Part shown: one piece after another, positions 8,895 through 16,273 of the stretch | How positions within the stretch are numbered: position 1 is the first letter of the stretch | How the letters are laid out: every line of letters starts with the position of its first letter | Source of the DNA: an uncultured Bacteroidales bacterium | GTDB lineage: Bacteria; Bacteroidota; Bacteroidia; Bacteroidales; UBA932 | Reading direction: 5' to 3' | Length of the DNA stretch: 48,566 nucleotides | NCBI GenBank assembly: GCA_946185745.1 | Contig: CAMHKQ010000016.1 | Coordinates: 1 to 48,566 of the forward strand | Made by a program: the position numbers and the translations under genes | Notes under the pieces: model-generated | Database searches by the model: none | The model's input: only the letters and a program-made list of their open reading frames with translations | Told to the model about the DNA's origin: nothing

Positions 8895-9998
8895 ATGAAA
8901 AAGTTTTACCTGATACTTGCAGCCATTATGGCGGTTGCGTGCGTCGAAAAGCCGGTTGCCAGCACAATCGAGGCCACCCCTTCCAGCGTCGACATCATAG
9001 CCGAAGGCGGAGAATTCGAAGTCACGGTGAAGAGCGACGCCAAATTCGACGTGTCCGAAAAGTCGTCGTGGATAGAGCAGAAGAAATGGAACGTCAGCGG
9101 GGACAGCTCCGTCTACCTCTATAAGGTTGGCGAAACCGAATCTTCCGAGCCGCGCGAGGGCATCATCCGCTACACCACCACCGACGGCGTGAGCGCCGAA
9201 GTGCACGTGACCCAGGCGGGCGTCAGCGACACCGCCGACTGGCTCGACAAGGTATTCGCACACCGCTCCCTGCTCATGCGCTTCACCGCCACCTGGTGCG
9301 GCTACTGCCCCATGATGAACGAGGCGGCCGAAAAGGCCATGGCCGCCAATCCCGGCAAGATTGAATACGTGGCGCTGCACGACGGCTCGTCCGACATTCC
9401 CACGCCCGGCGTGAACAAGCTCGAGAACACATTCTCCATCCAGGGCTTCCCCACCGGCATCGTGGACTGCAGGGCGCAAGTTCCTAATTACCAGTCTACG
9501 GATGTCACCGCATCCGTCTTTTCGGCGCTGGTCAAGGAAGCTGCCAACGTTCCGTCGGCCACCGGCATAAAGATTTCCTCGAAGATAGAGAGCGGCAAGA
9601 TTACCGCGGACGTTACCGTCTGCTCCAAGGTGAAGGACAATTTCCTGCTCACCGTCCTGCTGCTGGAAGACAAGATCATCGCCTACCAGGCCAGCGGAGG
9701 CGCGAACTACGAGCATAACAGCGTTGCAAGGGCCTCATTTACCGACATTTCCGGCGAAAGCGTAGAGATAGGCAACCCGGCCATCAAGAAGACCCGCTCC
9801 TACACCATCGACATTCCCGCGGCGGTAGTGAACAAGGACAATCTCCGCATTCTGGCATACGTGCAGAGGCCCAACGCCTCCGTTTCCCCGGCGAGGTCGG
9901 TCGACGGCGCAGAATATCACGACTACGCCGGCTACCACGTAGACAACGCCAAGTCGGCAGCCGCCGGCACCAGCTCCCCGATAGAATATGTAGAGTAG
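8895..9998 (+). CDS. BACON-domain Omp28-related lipoprotein with thioredoxin-like fold
   Basis: Envelope lipoprotein of 367 residues. The signal peptide ends at the lipobox AVAC. Residues about 22-110 form a BACON-type beta-sandwich (TPSSVDIIAEGGEFEVTV, then SWIEQ), a module thought to bind carbohydrate or mucin. Residues about 115-230 carry a thioredoxin-like domain with TATWCGYCPMM (CxxC) followed by GFPTGIVDCR, and the remaining third is the Omp28-type beta-rich C terminus. It is 10 bases downstream of the DUF6029-like gene and ends the operon. No terminator hairpin is clear, and the convergent gene begins one base later. Confidence 0.87.
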   Translation: MKKFYLILAAIMAVACVEKPVASTIEATPSSVDIIAEGGEFEVTVKSDAKFDVSEKSSWIEQKKWNVSGDSSVYLYKVGETESSEPREGIIRYTTTDGVSAEVHVTQAGVSDTADWLDKVFAHRSLLMRFTATWCGYCPMMNEAAEKAMAANPGKIEYVALHDGSSDIPTPGVNKLENTFSIQGFPTGIVDCRAQVPNYQSTDVTASVFSALVKEAANVPSATGIKISSKIESGKITADVTVCSKVKDNFLLTVLLLEDKIIAYQASGGANYEHNSVARASFTDISGESVEIGNPAIKKTRSYTIDIPAAVVNKDNLRILAYVQRPNASVSPARSVDGAEYHDYAGYHVDNAKSAAAGTSSPIEYVE

Positions 9999-9999
9999 A

Positions 10000-10410
10000 T
10001 TACTGCTCGTCGATTTCCCGGTTCAGCTTTTCCTCGGCCCGGGACACATCTGCAAGGCCAAACCACTTGAGTGCTTTGGCCTTTGCTTTTGCCTTGATTT
10101 CCGGGGTCACTGAATCGGCCACCAGCTTGCAGGCTGCCACAAGGGCGGCCGCATCGTCGGCATAGCCGAAGAACGGGATGAAATCGGGAAGCAGGTCGGT
10201 CGGAAGGATGAGATATCCCAGCGCACCCATTATGTAGAGCTTGTATTTCAGTGACACTTTGTCACTTTCCATCACGTAGTAGAGCAGCAGCGCCGGGTAG
10301 ACCAGCGACGCACCCGCCTTCACCGCAACGGTCCTGAGCTTGTCCCAGAAGCCGCTGTCGCTGAAGTAAGAGCGGTATTTCTCCTTTTCTATGTCCGGAA
10401 TCTTCGCCAT
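10000..10410 (-). CDS. YkvA family (DUF1232) small membrane-associated protein
   Basis: 136 residues. The DUF1232 core is visible as GYLILPTDLLPDFIPFFGYADDAAAL, preceded by a hydrophobic segment (LVYPALLLYYVM) and followed by a charged Lys/Ala-rich tail. Function of the family is not established. The gene is convergent with the Omp28 operon and lies 22 bases downstream of the half-ubiquitin gene on the same strand, so it may be cotranscribed. A GATATTTG string in the gap could be a weak -7 box of its own. Confidence 0.85.
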   Translation of the reverse strand: MAKIPDIEKEKYRSYFSDSGFWDKLRTVAVKAGASLVYPALLLYYVMESDKVSLKYKLYIMGALGYLILPTDLLPDFIPFFGYADDAAALVAACKLVADSVTPEIKAKAKAKALKWFGLADVSRAEEKLNREIDEQ

Positions 10411-10432
10411 TTCGGAAGGATATTCGCAAATA

Positions 10433-10621
10433 TCATTCCTTCTCCTGTATCTTGGCCTTGATGGCCTCTATGCTGTCCGTGGGCTCCACTTCCAGCGTAA
10501 TCGTCTTCCCCGAAAGCGTCTTGACGAAGATCTGCATGGCCATGGCAACAGGTCCTGCCGCCAGAAGGAGCAGCAGGACCATTGCCAATTTGAGCCTTAT
10601 TTTATGTCCGGTGTGTTTCAT
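10433..10621 (-). CDS. Secreted N-terminal half of ubiquitin (signal peptide plus ubiquitin residues 1-34)
   Basis: A 62-residue ORF. Residues 1-28 form a classical signal peptide (n-region [10 protein letters not shown], hydrophobic LLLLLAAG, cleavage motif AMA). Mature residue 1 coincides with Met1 of ubiquitin: [19 protein letters not shown] and on to Lys33-Glu34, where a stop follows. From my memory of human ubiquitin about 28 of 34 residues are identical, with conservative changes (T9S, S20T, T22S, N25A, V26I, D32E). Lys6, 11, 27, 29 and 33 are kept; Lys48, Lys63 and the C-terminal Gly-Gly are absent, so it cannot be conjugated by the usual route. No frame downstream to 10380 encodes the missing half. 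A full secreted ubiquitin, BfUbb, is known in Bacteroides fragilis. The start lies two bases after the ATPase stop. Function is unknown; it could be a functional effector or a decayed gene. Confidence 0.85.
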   Translation of the reverse strand: MKHTGHKIRLKLAMVLLLLLAAGPVAMAMQIFVKTLSGKTITLEVEPTDSIEAIKAKIQEKE

Positions 10622-10623
10622 GA

Positions 10624-11760
10624 TCAATATGTTTGGCAGATCCACTTTTCCATGAACCGGTCTGCCAGACGATAGACCTTGGCTCTGCCTTCGTTATGGT
10701 AGGTCAGGAGCTGCTTGTCCAGCAGGGTACTGATGGCATACTGAACAGAACTGGGAGATTTGAGCGCATGCTTTTTAACAAATGCAATGGAGGTAACCCC
10801 AACCGCTTTCCCCTCTTTGGCTATGGCTATAATAGTTTCCTTTTGCTGATAATTCAGCTGATTCATTACTGATGCGAAGGAATGCCCCTTCTCTTCAAGG
10901 ATATCGCTCAATGTCTTTTCAATATCGGACTTTTCTATAGTGCTGCCATCATTTAAATAGGCAAAAGCATTGTGAAGCACGTTATGGACGTAGTAAGTGT
11001 GCCCTTCGAACAGGTCGTATGCAACAGAGGCCGCTTCAGAAGCGATCCTGCGACCGGCTTTTTCAAATTGTTCTTCGATAAACCGTGTATAAACATCTTT
11101 TGCGATGCTGTCCAAATAGATTTCCTCTGCGCTGTTGTAGAAGGGTTTAGCTGCAGAGTTGAACATGTTTTCCAGGATATGGCGGTTGCTGCCGGCATAG
11201 ATGAACAGGCAATTGTTCATCTTCTGGATATGTGAGCGTAACGTAGCCTCAACGTTCTTCTCGGGATAATAAGCAATCTGCTGGAACTCGTCAATGGCGA
11301 AGATGCAGGGCTTGTCTGCGGTTTCAAGATAGTTGAAAATTTCTTCCAAAGTGAGCTCCGGAGAATGGATATCTCCCAGTTTGATGTCGAAAGTAGGCGT
11401 ACCCTTTACCGGGTCGTAACCCAGGCATCCCGCCAGGGAATGCAGACCTGCGAGGAACTTACCCAGTGCCGCTTTCCCCTTGGGTACCAAAACAGAGTAT
11501 ATTTCTTTACTCAGGAACAGCACAAACTCGTGCAGACTTGTTGTAGGATAAATATCCGTATAAAAAGTATAGTATTTGTCCCTTATGGCCGGCTGTTCAA
11601 ACACGTGGCGTATCAGTTGCGTTTTCCCCATTCTTCTGGGTGATGTCAGAAGGATGTGAGCCCGGTTCTCCAGCGTGCGCACCATCCAGGCTGTTTCCTT
11701 CTCTCTGTCGCAGAAATAGGGTTCAGGGACAATACCAGTTATATAAAAAGGATTTTCCAT
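10624..11760 (-). CDS. Archaeal-type AAA ATPase (ATPase_2-like), accessory
   Basis: A 378-residue cytoplasmic ATPase of the type often labelled ATP-binding protein in Bacteroidales. It has Walker [11 protein letters not shown] (Lys46), Walker [12 protein letters not shown] (around residue 160), a sensor region ([11 protein letters not shown]) and a C-terminal winged-helix-like part (about 290-375) ending in [10 protein letters not shown]. Members are widespread, often mobile or defence-associated, and their substrates are unknown. Base composition is visibly more AT-rich than the flanking housekeeping genes, consistent with transfer. A strong promoter precedes it, and its stop is two bases from the half-ubiquitin start, so both are probably on one transcript. 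Confidence 0.85.
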   Translation of the reverse strand: MENPFYITGIVPEPYFCDREKETAWMVRTLENRAHILLTSPRRMGKTQLIRHVFEQPAIRDKYYTFYTDIYPTTSLHEFVLFLSKEIYSVLVPKGKAALGKFLAGLHSLAGCLGYDPVKGTPTFDIKLGDIHSPELTLEEIFNYLETADKPCIFAIDEFQQIAYYPEKNVEATLRSHIQKMNNCLFIYAGSNRHILENMFNSAAKPFYNSAEEIYLDSIAKDVYTRFIEEQFEKAGRRIASEAASVAYDLFEGHTYYVHNVLHNAFAYLNDGSTIEKSDIEKTLSDILEEKGHSFASVMNQLNYQQKETIIAIAKEGKAVGVTSIAFVKKHALKSPSSVQYAISTLLDKQLLTYHNEGRAKVYRLADRFMEKWICQTY

Positions 11761-11776
11761 AAGTATGCTGTTTGTG

Positions 11777-11808
11777 CAAAAATAGGCATATTCTATTAAT
11801 TATACAAA
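11777..11808 (-). promoter_or_regulatory. Bacteroidetes-type promoter for the ATPase/half-ubiquitin transcript
   Basis: On the minus strand: -33 TTTG (11808-11805), 20-bp spacer, -7 TATTTTTG (11784-11777), about 12-16 bases before the ATPase ATG. Confidence 0.75.
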
Positions 11809-11821
11809 TTCTATAATAGAA
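11791..11821. promoter_or_regulatory. Inverted repeat between divergent ATPase and AraC-like genes
   Basis: TTCTATTA (11791-11798) and its complement TAATAGAA (11814-11821) overlap the ATPase -33 box region and lie just before the AraC-like start, a plausible operator. Confidence 0.4.
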
Positions 11822-11833
11822 AAAGTATAATCT

Positions 11834-12142
11834 ATGACAAATAGACACCCTGTTGCGCCCAGGCGCACATCCTCCGAAAAGAAACGGCAGGAACTCCTCT
11901 CCGCCATCCACGATGCACACCTCACCATCCAGGACGTGGCCGACCGCTGCGGCTACAGCCGCTCCGCGCTCTCCAGCCTTTTCAAGGCGGAACTGGGCGG
12001 ATTCTTCAGCTATGTGAACGGGCTTCGCGTGCAGCATGTCGAAACCTATCTGAAGGAGAATCCTTCGGCAACTTTGCAGGAGGCAGTTCTGGAAAGCGGT
12101 TTCAACTCCAGACAGGCGTATTATTCCGTGAAGAAAAATTAA
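11834..12142 (+). CDS. Stand-alone AraC-type DNA-binding domain protein
   Basis: 102 residues consisting almost only of the double helix-turn-helix of AraC/XylS regulators: the first HTH around LTIQDVADRCGYSRSALSSLF (about residues 30-50) and the second around TLQEAVLESGFNSRQAYY (about 80-98). No ligand-binding domain is present, so it is either a minimal regulator or a partial gene. It is divergent from the ATPase, with an inverted repeat between them, so local regulation is plausible. No obvious Bacteroidetes -7 box precedes it. Confidence 0.8.
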   Translation: MTNRHPVAPRRTSSEKKRQELLSAIHDAHLTIQDVADRCGYSRSALSSLFKAELGGFFSYVNGLRVQHVETYLKENPSATLQEAVLESGFNSRQAYYSVKKN

Positions 12143-12167
12143 AATTGACGAAACCTGTCAAAAAGCC

Positions 12168-12212
12168 GACATATCTTTGCACCGTGAACAAATAAAGGCA
12201 CAAAGATATGTC
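12168..12212 (+). promoter_or_regulatory. Perfect 12-bp inverted repeat with embedded -7 box
   Basis: GACATATCTTTG (12168-12179) is matched by CAAAGATATGTC (12201-12212) with a 21-base spacer. The left arm contains TATCTTTG, an exact Bacteroidetes -7 element (12172-12179), and the right arm overlaps the ATG of the small ORF at 12208. AAAGG at 12194-12198 could serve as a ribosome binding site. Confidence 0.6.
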
Positions 12213-12360
12213 AGCATCAGAATTATTTTCGGCACGCAAGCAGCTCGCTCGGGAGCTCGAGAACGCAGATTTCCTTCCCTCCGAGGCCTCTTTCATCAGC
12301 GGCCATTTCAGCGCCGACGCCCTCTCCTTCATAGCCGAGCTGGGGCTCGAACTGGCCTAA
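12208..12360 (+). CDS. Unrecognised small protein, 50 residues
   Basis: The ORF begins MSASELFSARKQLAREL and ends AELGLELA; it is amphipathic, acidic/Ala/Leu-rich, with no signal peptide or Cys. Support for being real: an exact -7 box 28 bases upstream, a purine-rich AAAGG at a suitable distance, and a stop that overlaps the stop of the convergent GH97 gene by two bases, leaving no wasted space. It lies 65 bases after the AraC-like gene. I do not recognise the family and assign no function. Confidence 0.55.
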   Translation: MSASELFSARKQLARELENADFLPSEASFISGHFSADALSFIAELGLELA

Positions 12361-14336
12361 CGGCGGCGGAGCACCAATGCGAAGCCGCCTCCGGGAGCCA
12401 TGTGCAGCGGGAGCGTGCGGCTGTTTTCAAGCGTGAGCACTTCACGCCTGTAGTCGGTGCCGTTCCTGTCGGCGTTCACGCCGTCGCGGAAGAGTTCGGC
12501 CTCCCAGCTGCCCTCTCCGAGGAAGGAAAGATCCACCGTAACGTCGCGCTCATCCCAGTTGGTGATGCCGCCCACATACCAGGCATCCCCTTTCCTGCGG
12601 GCCATCACCACGTATTCTCCCACCTTTCCGGCAAGCGGAAGAGTCTCGTCCCACACCGTGGGAACCGCTGCTATGAACCGGGTGCATTCAGGCTCCTTGC
12701 GGTAGTTCGAAGGCGAATCGCAGAGCATGCACAGGGGCGAATCGAATATCATGTACTCCCCTAACTGATGGCAGCGTGTACCCATGCTCATGGGCTCGCT
12801 CCACACCGGGTGATAATGGCCCTTCGCCGCATTCTTCATGGCGCCCTGGGTATAGTCGAGCGGCCCGGCGGCCATGCGGAGGAACGGAATGCTCACGTCG
12901 TACAGGGGCTGATCCGTGTCGGCAGGGCTCCATTTCATGTTTTCGAGCCCGAACACACCCTCATAATTGACAACGTTCGGGAAGCGCCTGTTCAGCCCCA
13001 CCGGCTTGTAGGCGCCGTGGAAATCGGCGAGCAGGTGATATTTCGCGCAGGTTTCGGCGGCCCGGGTGTAGAAGTCCACCATTTCCTGGTCGTCGCGGTT
13101 CATGAAGTCTATCTTGAAACCCTTCACGCCCATCCCGGAATAGTGCCTGCAGACATTGTCCATGTCACGGTTGAAGGCCCAGTAGCCCGCCCAGAGGATG
13201 ATTCCCACGTTTTTGGAAGCGGCGTAGGACAGGATTCCGGGCATGTCGATTTCGGGCACTATCTGCATGAGGTCGGCCACTCCGTTCACCGACCAGCCCT
13301 CGTCGAGGATGACATATTCGATGCCATAATCGGAAGCGAAATCGATATAAGCCTTGTAGGTGGCGGTATTTACGCCGGACTTGAAGTCCACGCCAGTGAT
13401 GTTCCAGTCGTTCCACCAGTCCCACGCCACCTTGCCGGGACGGACCCAGCTCCAGTCGGAACCGGGAGCGGGAGCATCGGCCAGACGGTACACTATGTCA
13501 TTGTCGGTGAGCCGGATATCTTCCTGTACCACGGCGACTATCCTCCAGGGGAAGGCCTCTCCTGCGGAGCATTCCGCCAGATAATCGTGGCGTTTTTCGA
13601 CCATGCCTTCCAGTGCGTTGTGCCCGCCGCGGTTGACGTCATCGGGAAGCGGAGCCCAGATGCCCTTGAGCGAGTTGCCGCCCGTTCCCTGAAGATACAT
13701 ACCGGGATAATTGAAAAGGGACGCTTCCATGATGTCTATCTTCTTGCCGTCCGGCACTTCGACCATCAGCGGCAGCAGCCCCAGGAGCTTCCCGGACACT
13801 CCGCTGAGCGGGCCGTGCTCGTAGGTACTCTCGTAGGAATTGACGAAATCCTCCATGCATGCCACGTAAGTATTCCAGTCTCCGGGGAAATTGAATTCTT
13901 CGCGTTCGGAAGCCACTTTGAACGGCACCTTGCTCTTTGAAATGAAGCGCCATGCGATGCAGTCGTCGTAGGCGCGCACCACGAAGTCGCAGTCCTTGAA
14001 AGACAGTACCGCCTCGTTGAAATTGTCCCTGACACGCGCCCTCTTGTAGGCGATGGCGTCGAAAGTTACGTCCACGCTGCGCCTGGTGACCTTGCCGGGC
14101 CGGCCCGAGCCGAATTCGGCGGCGCCTACGGGCGTGATGCCCACGCGCGAGGGCAGGATGAGCGCCTGATCGTCGTAGAAGACCGAATAGCAGAGGCCAT
14201 TGTCCGCATTCACCACCACTTTCAGGTGGCCGTCGGGGGACGAAAGGGTGAATGTTTTGGCGGCAGCGGCCGCGGGGAGAATGCCGGCGAACAGAAGCAC
14301 GGCGCCGGTAAGGAACAGTTTCAGTGTATTGCGCAT
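12357..14336 (-). CDS. Glycoside hydrolase family 97 (alpha-glucosidase or alpha-galactosidase type)
   Basis: Secreted or periplasmic exo-glycosidase of 659 residues with a signal peptide (cleavage around PAAAAA). The N-terminal beta-sandwich (about 25-285) is followed by a TIM barrel with YVILDEGWSVN, GFKIDFMNRDD and DFHGAYKPVG, then NYEGVFGLE, and a C-terminal beta domain; this order is that of GH97 (SusB family). Asp410 in KIDF aligns by motif with the nucleophile of retaining GH97 alpha-galactosidases, but inverting alpha-glucosidase activity is not excluded. It stands alone: no SusC/D pair is in the window. Confidence 0.9.
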   Translation of the reverse strand: MRNTLKLFLTGAVLLFAGILPAAAAAKTFTLSSPDGHLKVVVNADNGLCYSVFYDDQALILPSRVGITPVGAAEFGSGRPGKVTRRSVDVTFDAIAYKRARVRDNFNEAVLSFKDCDFVVRAYDDCIAWRFISKSKVPFKVASEREEFNFPGDWNTYVACMEDFVNSYESTYEHGPLSGVSGKLLGLLPLMVEVPDGKKIDIMEASLFNYPGMYLQGTGGNSLKGIWAPLPDDVNRGGHNALEGMVEKRHDYLAECSAGEAFPWRIVAVVQEDIRLTDNDIVYRLADAPAPGSDWSWVRPGKVAWDWWNDWNITGVDFKSGVNTATYKAYIDFASDYGIEYVILDEGWSVNGVADLMQIVPEIDMPGILSYAASKNVGIILWAGYWAFNRDMDNVCRHYSGMGVKGFKIDFMNRDDQEMVDFYTRAAETCAKYHLLADFHGAYKPVGLNRRFPNVVNYEGVFGLENMKWSPADTDQPLYDVSIPFLRMAAGPLDYTQGAMKNAAKGHYHPVWSEPMSMGTRCHQLGEYMIFDSPLCMLCDSPSNYRKEPECTRFIAAVPTVWDETLPLAGKVGEYVVMARRKGDAWYVGGITNWDERDVTVDLSFLGEGSWEAELFRDGVNADRNGTDYRREVLTLENSRTLPLHMAPGGGFALVLRRR

Positions 14337-14343
14337 AGTACTA

Positions 14344-14351
14344 CAAAGTTA
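14344..14351 (-). promoter_or_regulatory. -7 box for the GH97 gene
   Basis: TAACTTTG on the minus strand, 7 bases before the ATG; no good -33 box. Confidence 0.5.
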
Positions 14352-14392
14352 AAAAATCCATAGGAAAAGACACGGATAAACAAGATTTATTG

Positions 14393-14400
14393 TAAATTTG
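14393..14400 (+). promoter_or_regulatory. -7 box for the membrane protein gene at 14432
   Basis: TAAATTTG, exact TAnnTTTG, about 31 bases before the ATG; the -33 region is degenerate. Confidence 0.5.
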
Positions 14401-14431
14401 TAGTCCGACAGACACAAAAATTTAAATAGAA

Positions 14432-15151
14432 ATGGCTGAAAACAAAATGGATCTCAGGACAGTCGCCATCATCGCCGGGTGCGTGAGCGCGGTCTTCTCC
14501 CTGATAGCTTTCATCTCCGCGCTCTTCACAAGGAACGGCGGCATCTGCATGAGCATGTGGTTTGCATCGATTCTGTGCATTGGCCTCTATTTCTGCCTTG
14601 CACGGCCCTACTTCGCCACCGGCAGTTACAAGCTCGACAAGGCAGACAACCTGCTGTACCTCATCTTCGGTGCGGCCCTGGCGGCGCTGCTGTTCAGGCA
14701 GTTCTCGGTTCTGCCCATAGTGCTCATGGCCCTCTCGGCAGTGGCCTGCTACGTAGTGGTGTTCGCCGACAAAAAGCTCGAACCCAAGGAGTACACCCTC
14801 GCCCTCGTAGGCCTGGCAGCCGCAATCTACGCGGTATTCGGCATCCTCAACTTCGGCGGCTCCGCATTCGGCTTCCTCGGCAGGGTGCTCGTCTCCGCAG
14901 CGCTTGTGCTCTCCGCCATCTTCCTCGTGAACGACCATCTTTCCGAAAAGGACAAAGACCTCATCAACGAGAAGGTCAGGGAGGCCGGCGACAAGGCCAA
15001 GGAAATGGCAGACAAGGTCAGTGAAAAGGCAAAGGAAGTAGCCGACACCGTGGCCGACAAGGCCAAGGAGATGGCCGAAGACGTCAAGGACGCCGTCAAG
15101 CGCGGCGGCGGCGATGCTCCCGAAACCCCGGAACCCCCACAAGAACAGTAA
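14432..15151 (+). CDS. Membrane protein with LEA-like amphipathic helical tail
   Basis: 239 residues. The first two thirds hold about five to six transmembrane segments (starting VAIIAGCVSAVFSLIAFI and ending LVSAALVLSAIFLV). From about residue 170 to 225 the protein turns into a run of near 11-residue amphipathic units (KAKEMADKVSEKAKEVADTV and similar) like LEA or apolipoprotein helices, then an acidic/Pro tail. Such tails bind membranes or protect against stress in other proteins; function here is unknown. The next gene starts 4 bases later, so they are probably cotranscribed. Confidence 0.75.
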   Translation: MAENKMDLRTVAIIAGCVSAVFSLIAFISALFTRNGGICMSMWFASILCIGLYFCLARPYFATGSYKLDKADNLLYLIFGAALAALLFRQFSVLPIVLMALSAVACYVVVFADKKLEPKEYTLALVGLAAAIYAVFGILNFGGSAFGFLGRVLVSAALVLSAIFLVNDHLSEKDKDLINEKVREAGDKAKEMADKVSEKAKEVADTVADKAKEMAEDVKDAVKRGGGDAPETPEPPQEQ

Positions 15152-15155
15152 AATC

Positions 15156-15635
15156 ATGAAAGCAAAAGCTATAATAGCGGTCCTCCTTGCGGCGGTTGCC
15201 GCAATGGGCTGCACCAGAAAGTACATCGTGGACGGAGTCGATGTCCACAGCGAAGATTACCAGATAGTTCCGGCCGACTGGCAGCGCAACACCGGCGATG
15301 CCGAACCCGGCGCCTTCAACTACCTGTATGTCAACAAAGTAAACAACCGGATAACCGCGGACGTGCTCAACAACGGCTCCGTCCATGCCGACGTCTACGT
15401 CATCTACGACACCTCAAAGAACCTCGGCGCGTGGACTCCCCTGCCGTACGTCTATCCCCTTGAAATCACCGAAACCGATTCCCAGGGCAACAGCACTACC
15501 GTAATCGCCCCCGAAACCCTCCGTATGGAATGGGAAGAGGGCTCGGTCACCTTCATCCTTCAGGATCTCGACGGTTTCGATCCCCTGGACATGACCTCCG
15601 TCATGACCATCCGCGTAACTGTAATAGGTTATTAG
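15156..15635 (+). CDS. Hypothetical lipoprotein
   Basis: 159 residues with a lipoprotein signal peptide (KAKAIIAVLLAAVAAMGC, lipobox AMGC) and a mostly beta mature part rich in Asp, Tyr and Val (for example VDGVDVHSEDYQIVPADW). The frame is open further upstream to 15114, but the ATG at 15156 directly precedes the signal peptide and avoids overlapping the previous gene. It resembles small Bacteroidales outer-membrane lipoproteins of unknown role; I recognise no family. The 3' end overlaps the convergent cutC gene by four bases. Confidence 0.75.
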   Translation: MKAKAIIAVLLAAVAAMGCTRKYIVDGVDVHSEDYQIVPADWQRNTGDAEPGAFNYLYVNKVNNRITADVLNNGSVHADVYVIYDTSKNLGAWTPLPYVYPLEITETDSQGNSTTVIAPETLRMEWEEGSVTFILQDLDGFDPLDMTSVMTIRVTVIGY

Positions 15636-16273
15636 AGGTCCAGCAGCGAAAGGCGCGAACCATGGATTTCCGAAGCGCCGGTGCAGTCGATGATTGCGCC
15701 GGCGTTTTCTGCGGTAACCCCGCAGCCGGGCATGACTATGCAGCGGCCGCCTGCGATGCGCGCCATCTCGGCTATCACTTCGCGGCCTTCGTATGCGTTC
15801 GCCGCGCCGCCCGAAGTGAGGATGCGGTCTACGCGCAGGGAAAGGATCTCGTCCATTATTTCCTTTACCGGAACGCCCACCGCAAGGGCGTCGTCCACGG
15901 CACGGTGGAAGGTGATTTCCAGGCCGTAGGACCGCGCGAGGGCGATGAGGTCGCGGCAGACGGGGAGGTCCACCCTGCCCTCGGGCGTAAGCGCCCCCAG
16001 CACCACGCCGTTATGGCCCACCTGGCCGCAGCAGGCAATCTCGCGCGACATCTTTTCCACCTCCACTGAGCTGTAGACGAAATCGCCGGAGCGCGGGCGG
16101 ATGAGCACGTTCACCGGCACCCCCAGATTCAGGGTGGAGAAGATATCGGTAAATGCTGGGGTGATGCCTCCGCACGGAAGGTCTGCGCACAGTTCGATAC
16201 GCCTGGCTCCCCGCCATACGGCCTTACGGGCGGCATCCACGCCGTCGCAGCATATTTCCACAAGCGGCTTCAT
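15632..16273 (-). CDS. cutC: CutC family protein
   Basis: 213 residues, slightly shorter than E. coli CutC (about 248). It is a TIM barrel with the family's conserved strings VEICCDGVDAA, GARRIELCADLPCGGITP, VLIRPRSGDFVYS, EITFHRAVDD, ILTSGGAANAYEG and GGRCIVMPGCGV. Linked historically to copper tolerance, but the biochemical activity remains unsettled. Its start overlaps the helicase stop (4 bases), so both genes form one transcription unit with the helicase upstream. Confidence 0.93.
   Translation of the reverse strand: MKPLVEICCDGVDAARKAVWRGARRIELCADLPCGGITPAFTDIFSTLNLGVPVNVLIRPRSGDFVYSSVEVEKMSREIACCGQVGHNGVVLGALTPEGRVDLPVCRDLIALARSYGLEITFHRAVDDALAVGVPVKEIMDEILSLRVDRILTSGGAANAYEGREVIAEMARIAGGRCIVMPGCGVTAENAGAIIDCTGASEIHGSRLSLLDL

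Noticed and set aside
10380..10432. A possible frameshifted second half of ubiquitin
   Set aside because: All three minus-strand frames here were read; none resembles GIPPDQQRL or the later ubiquitin strands.
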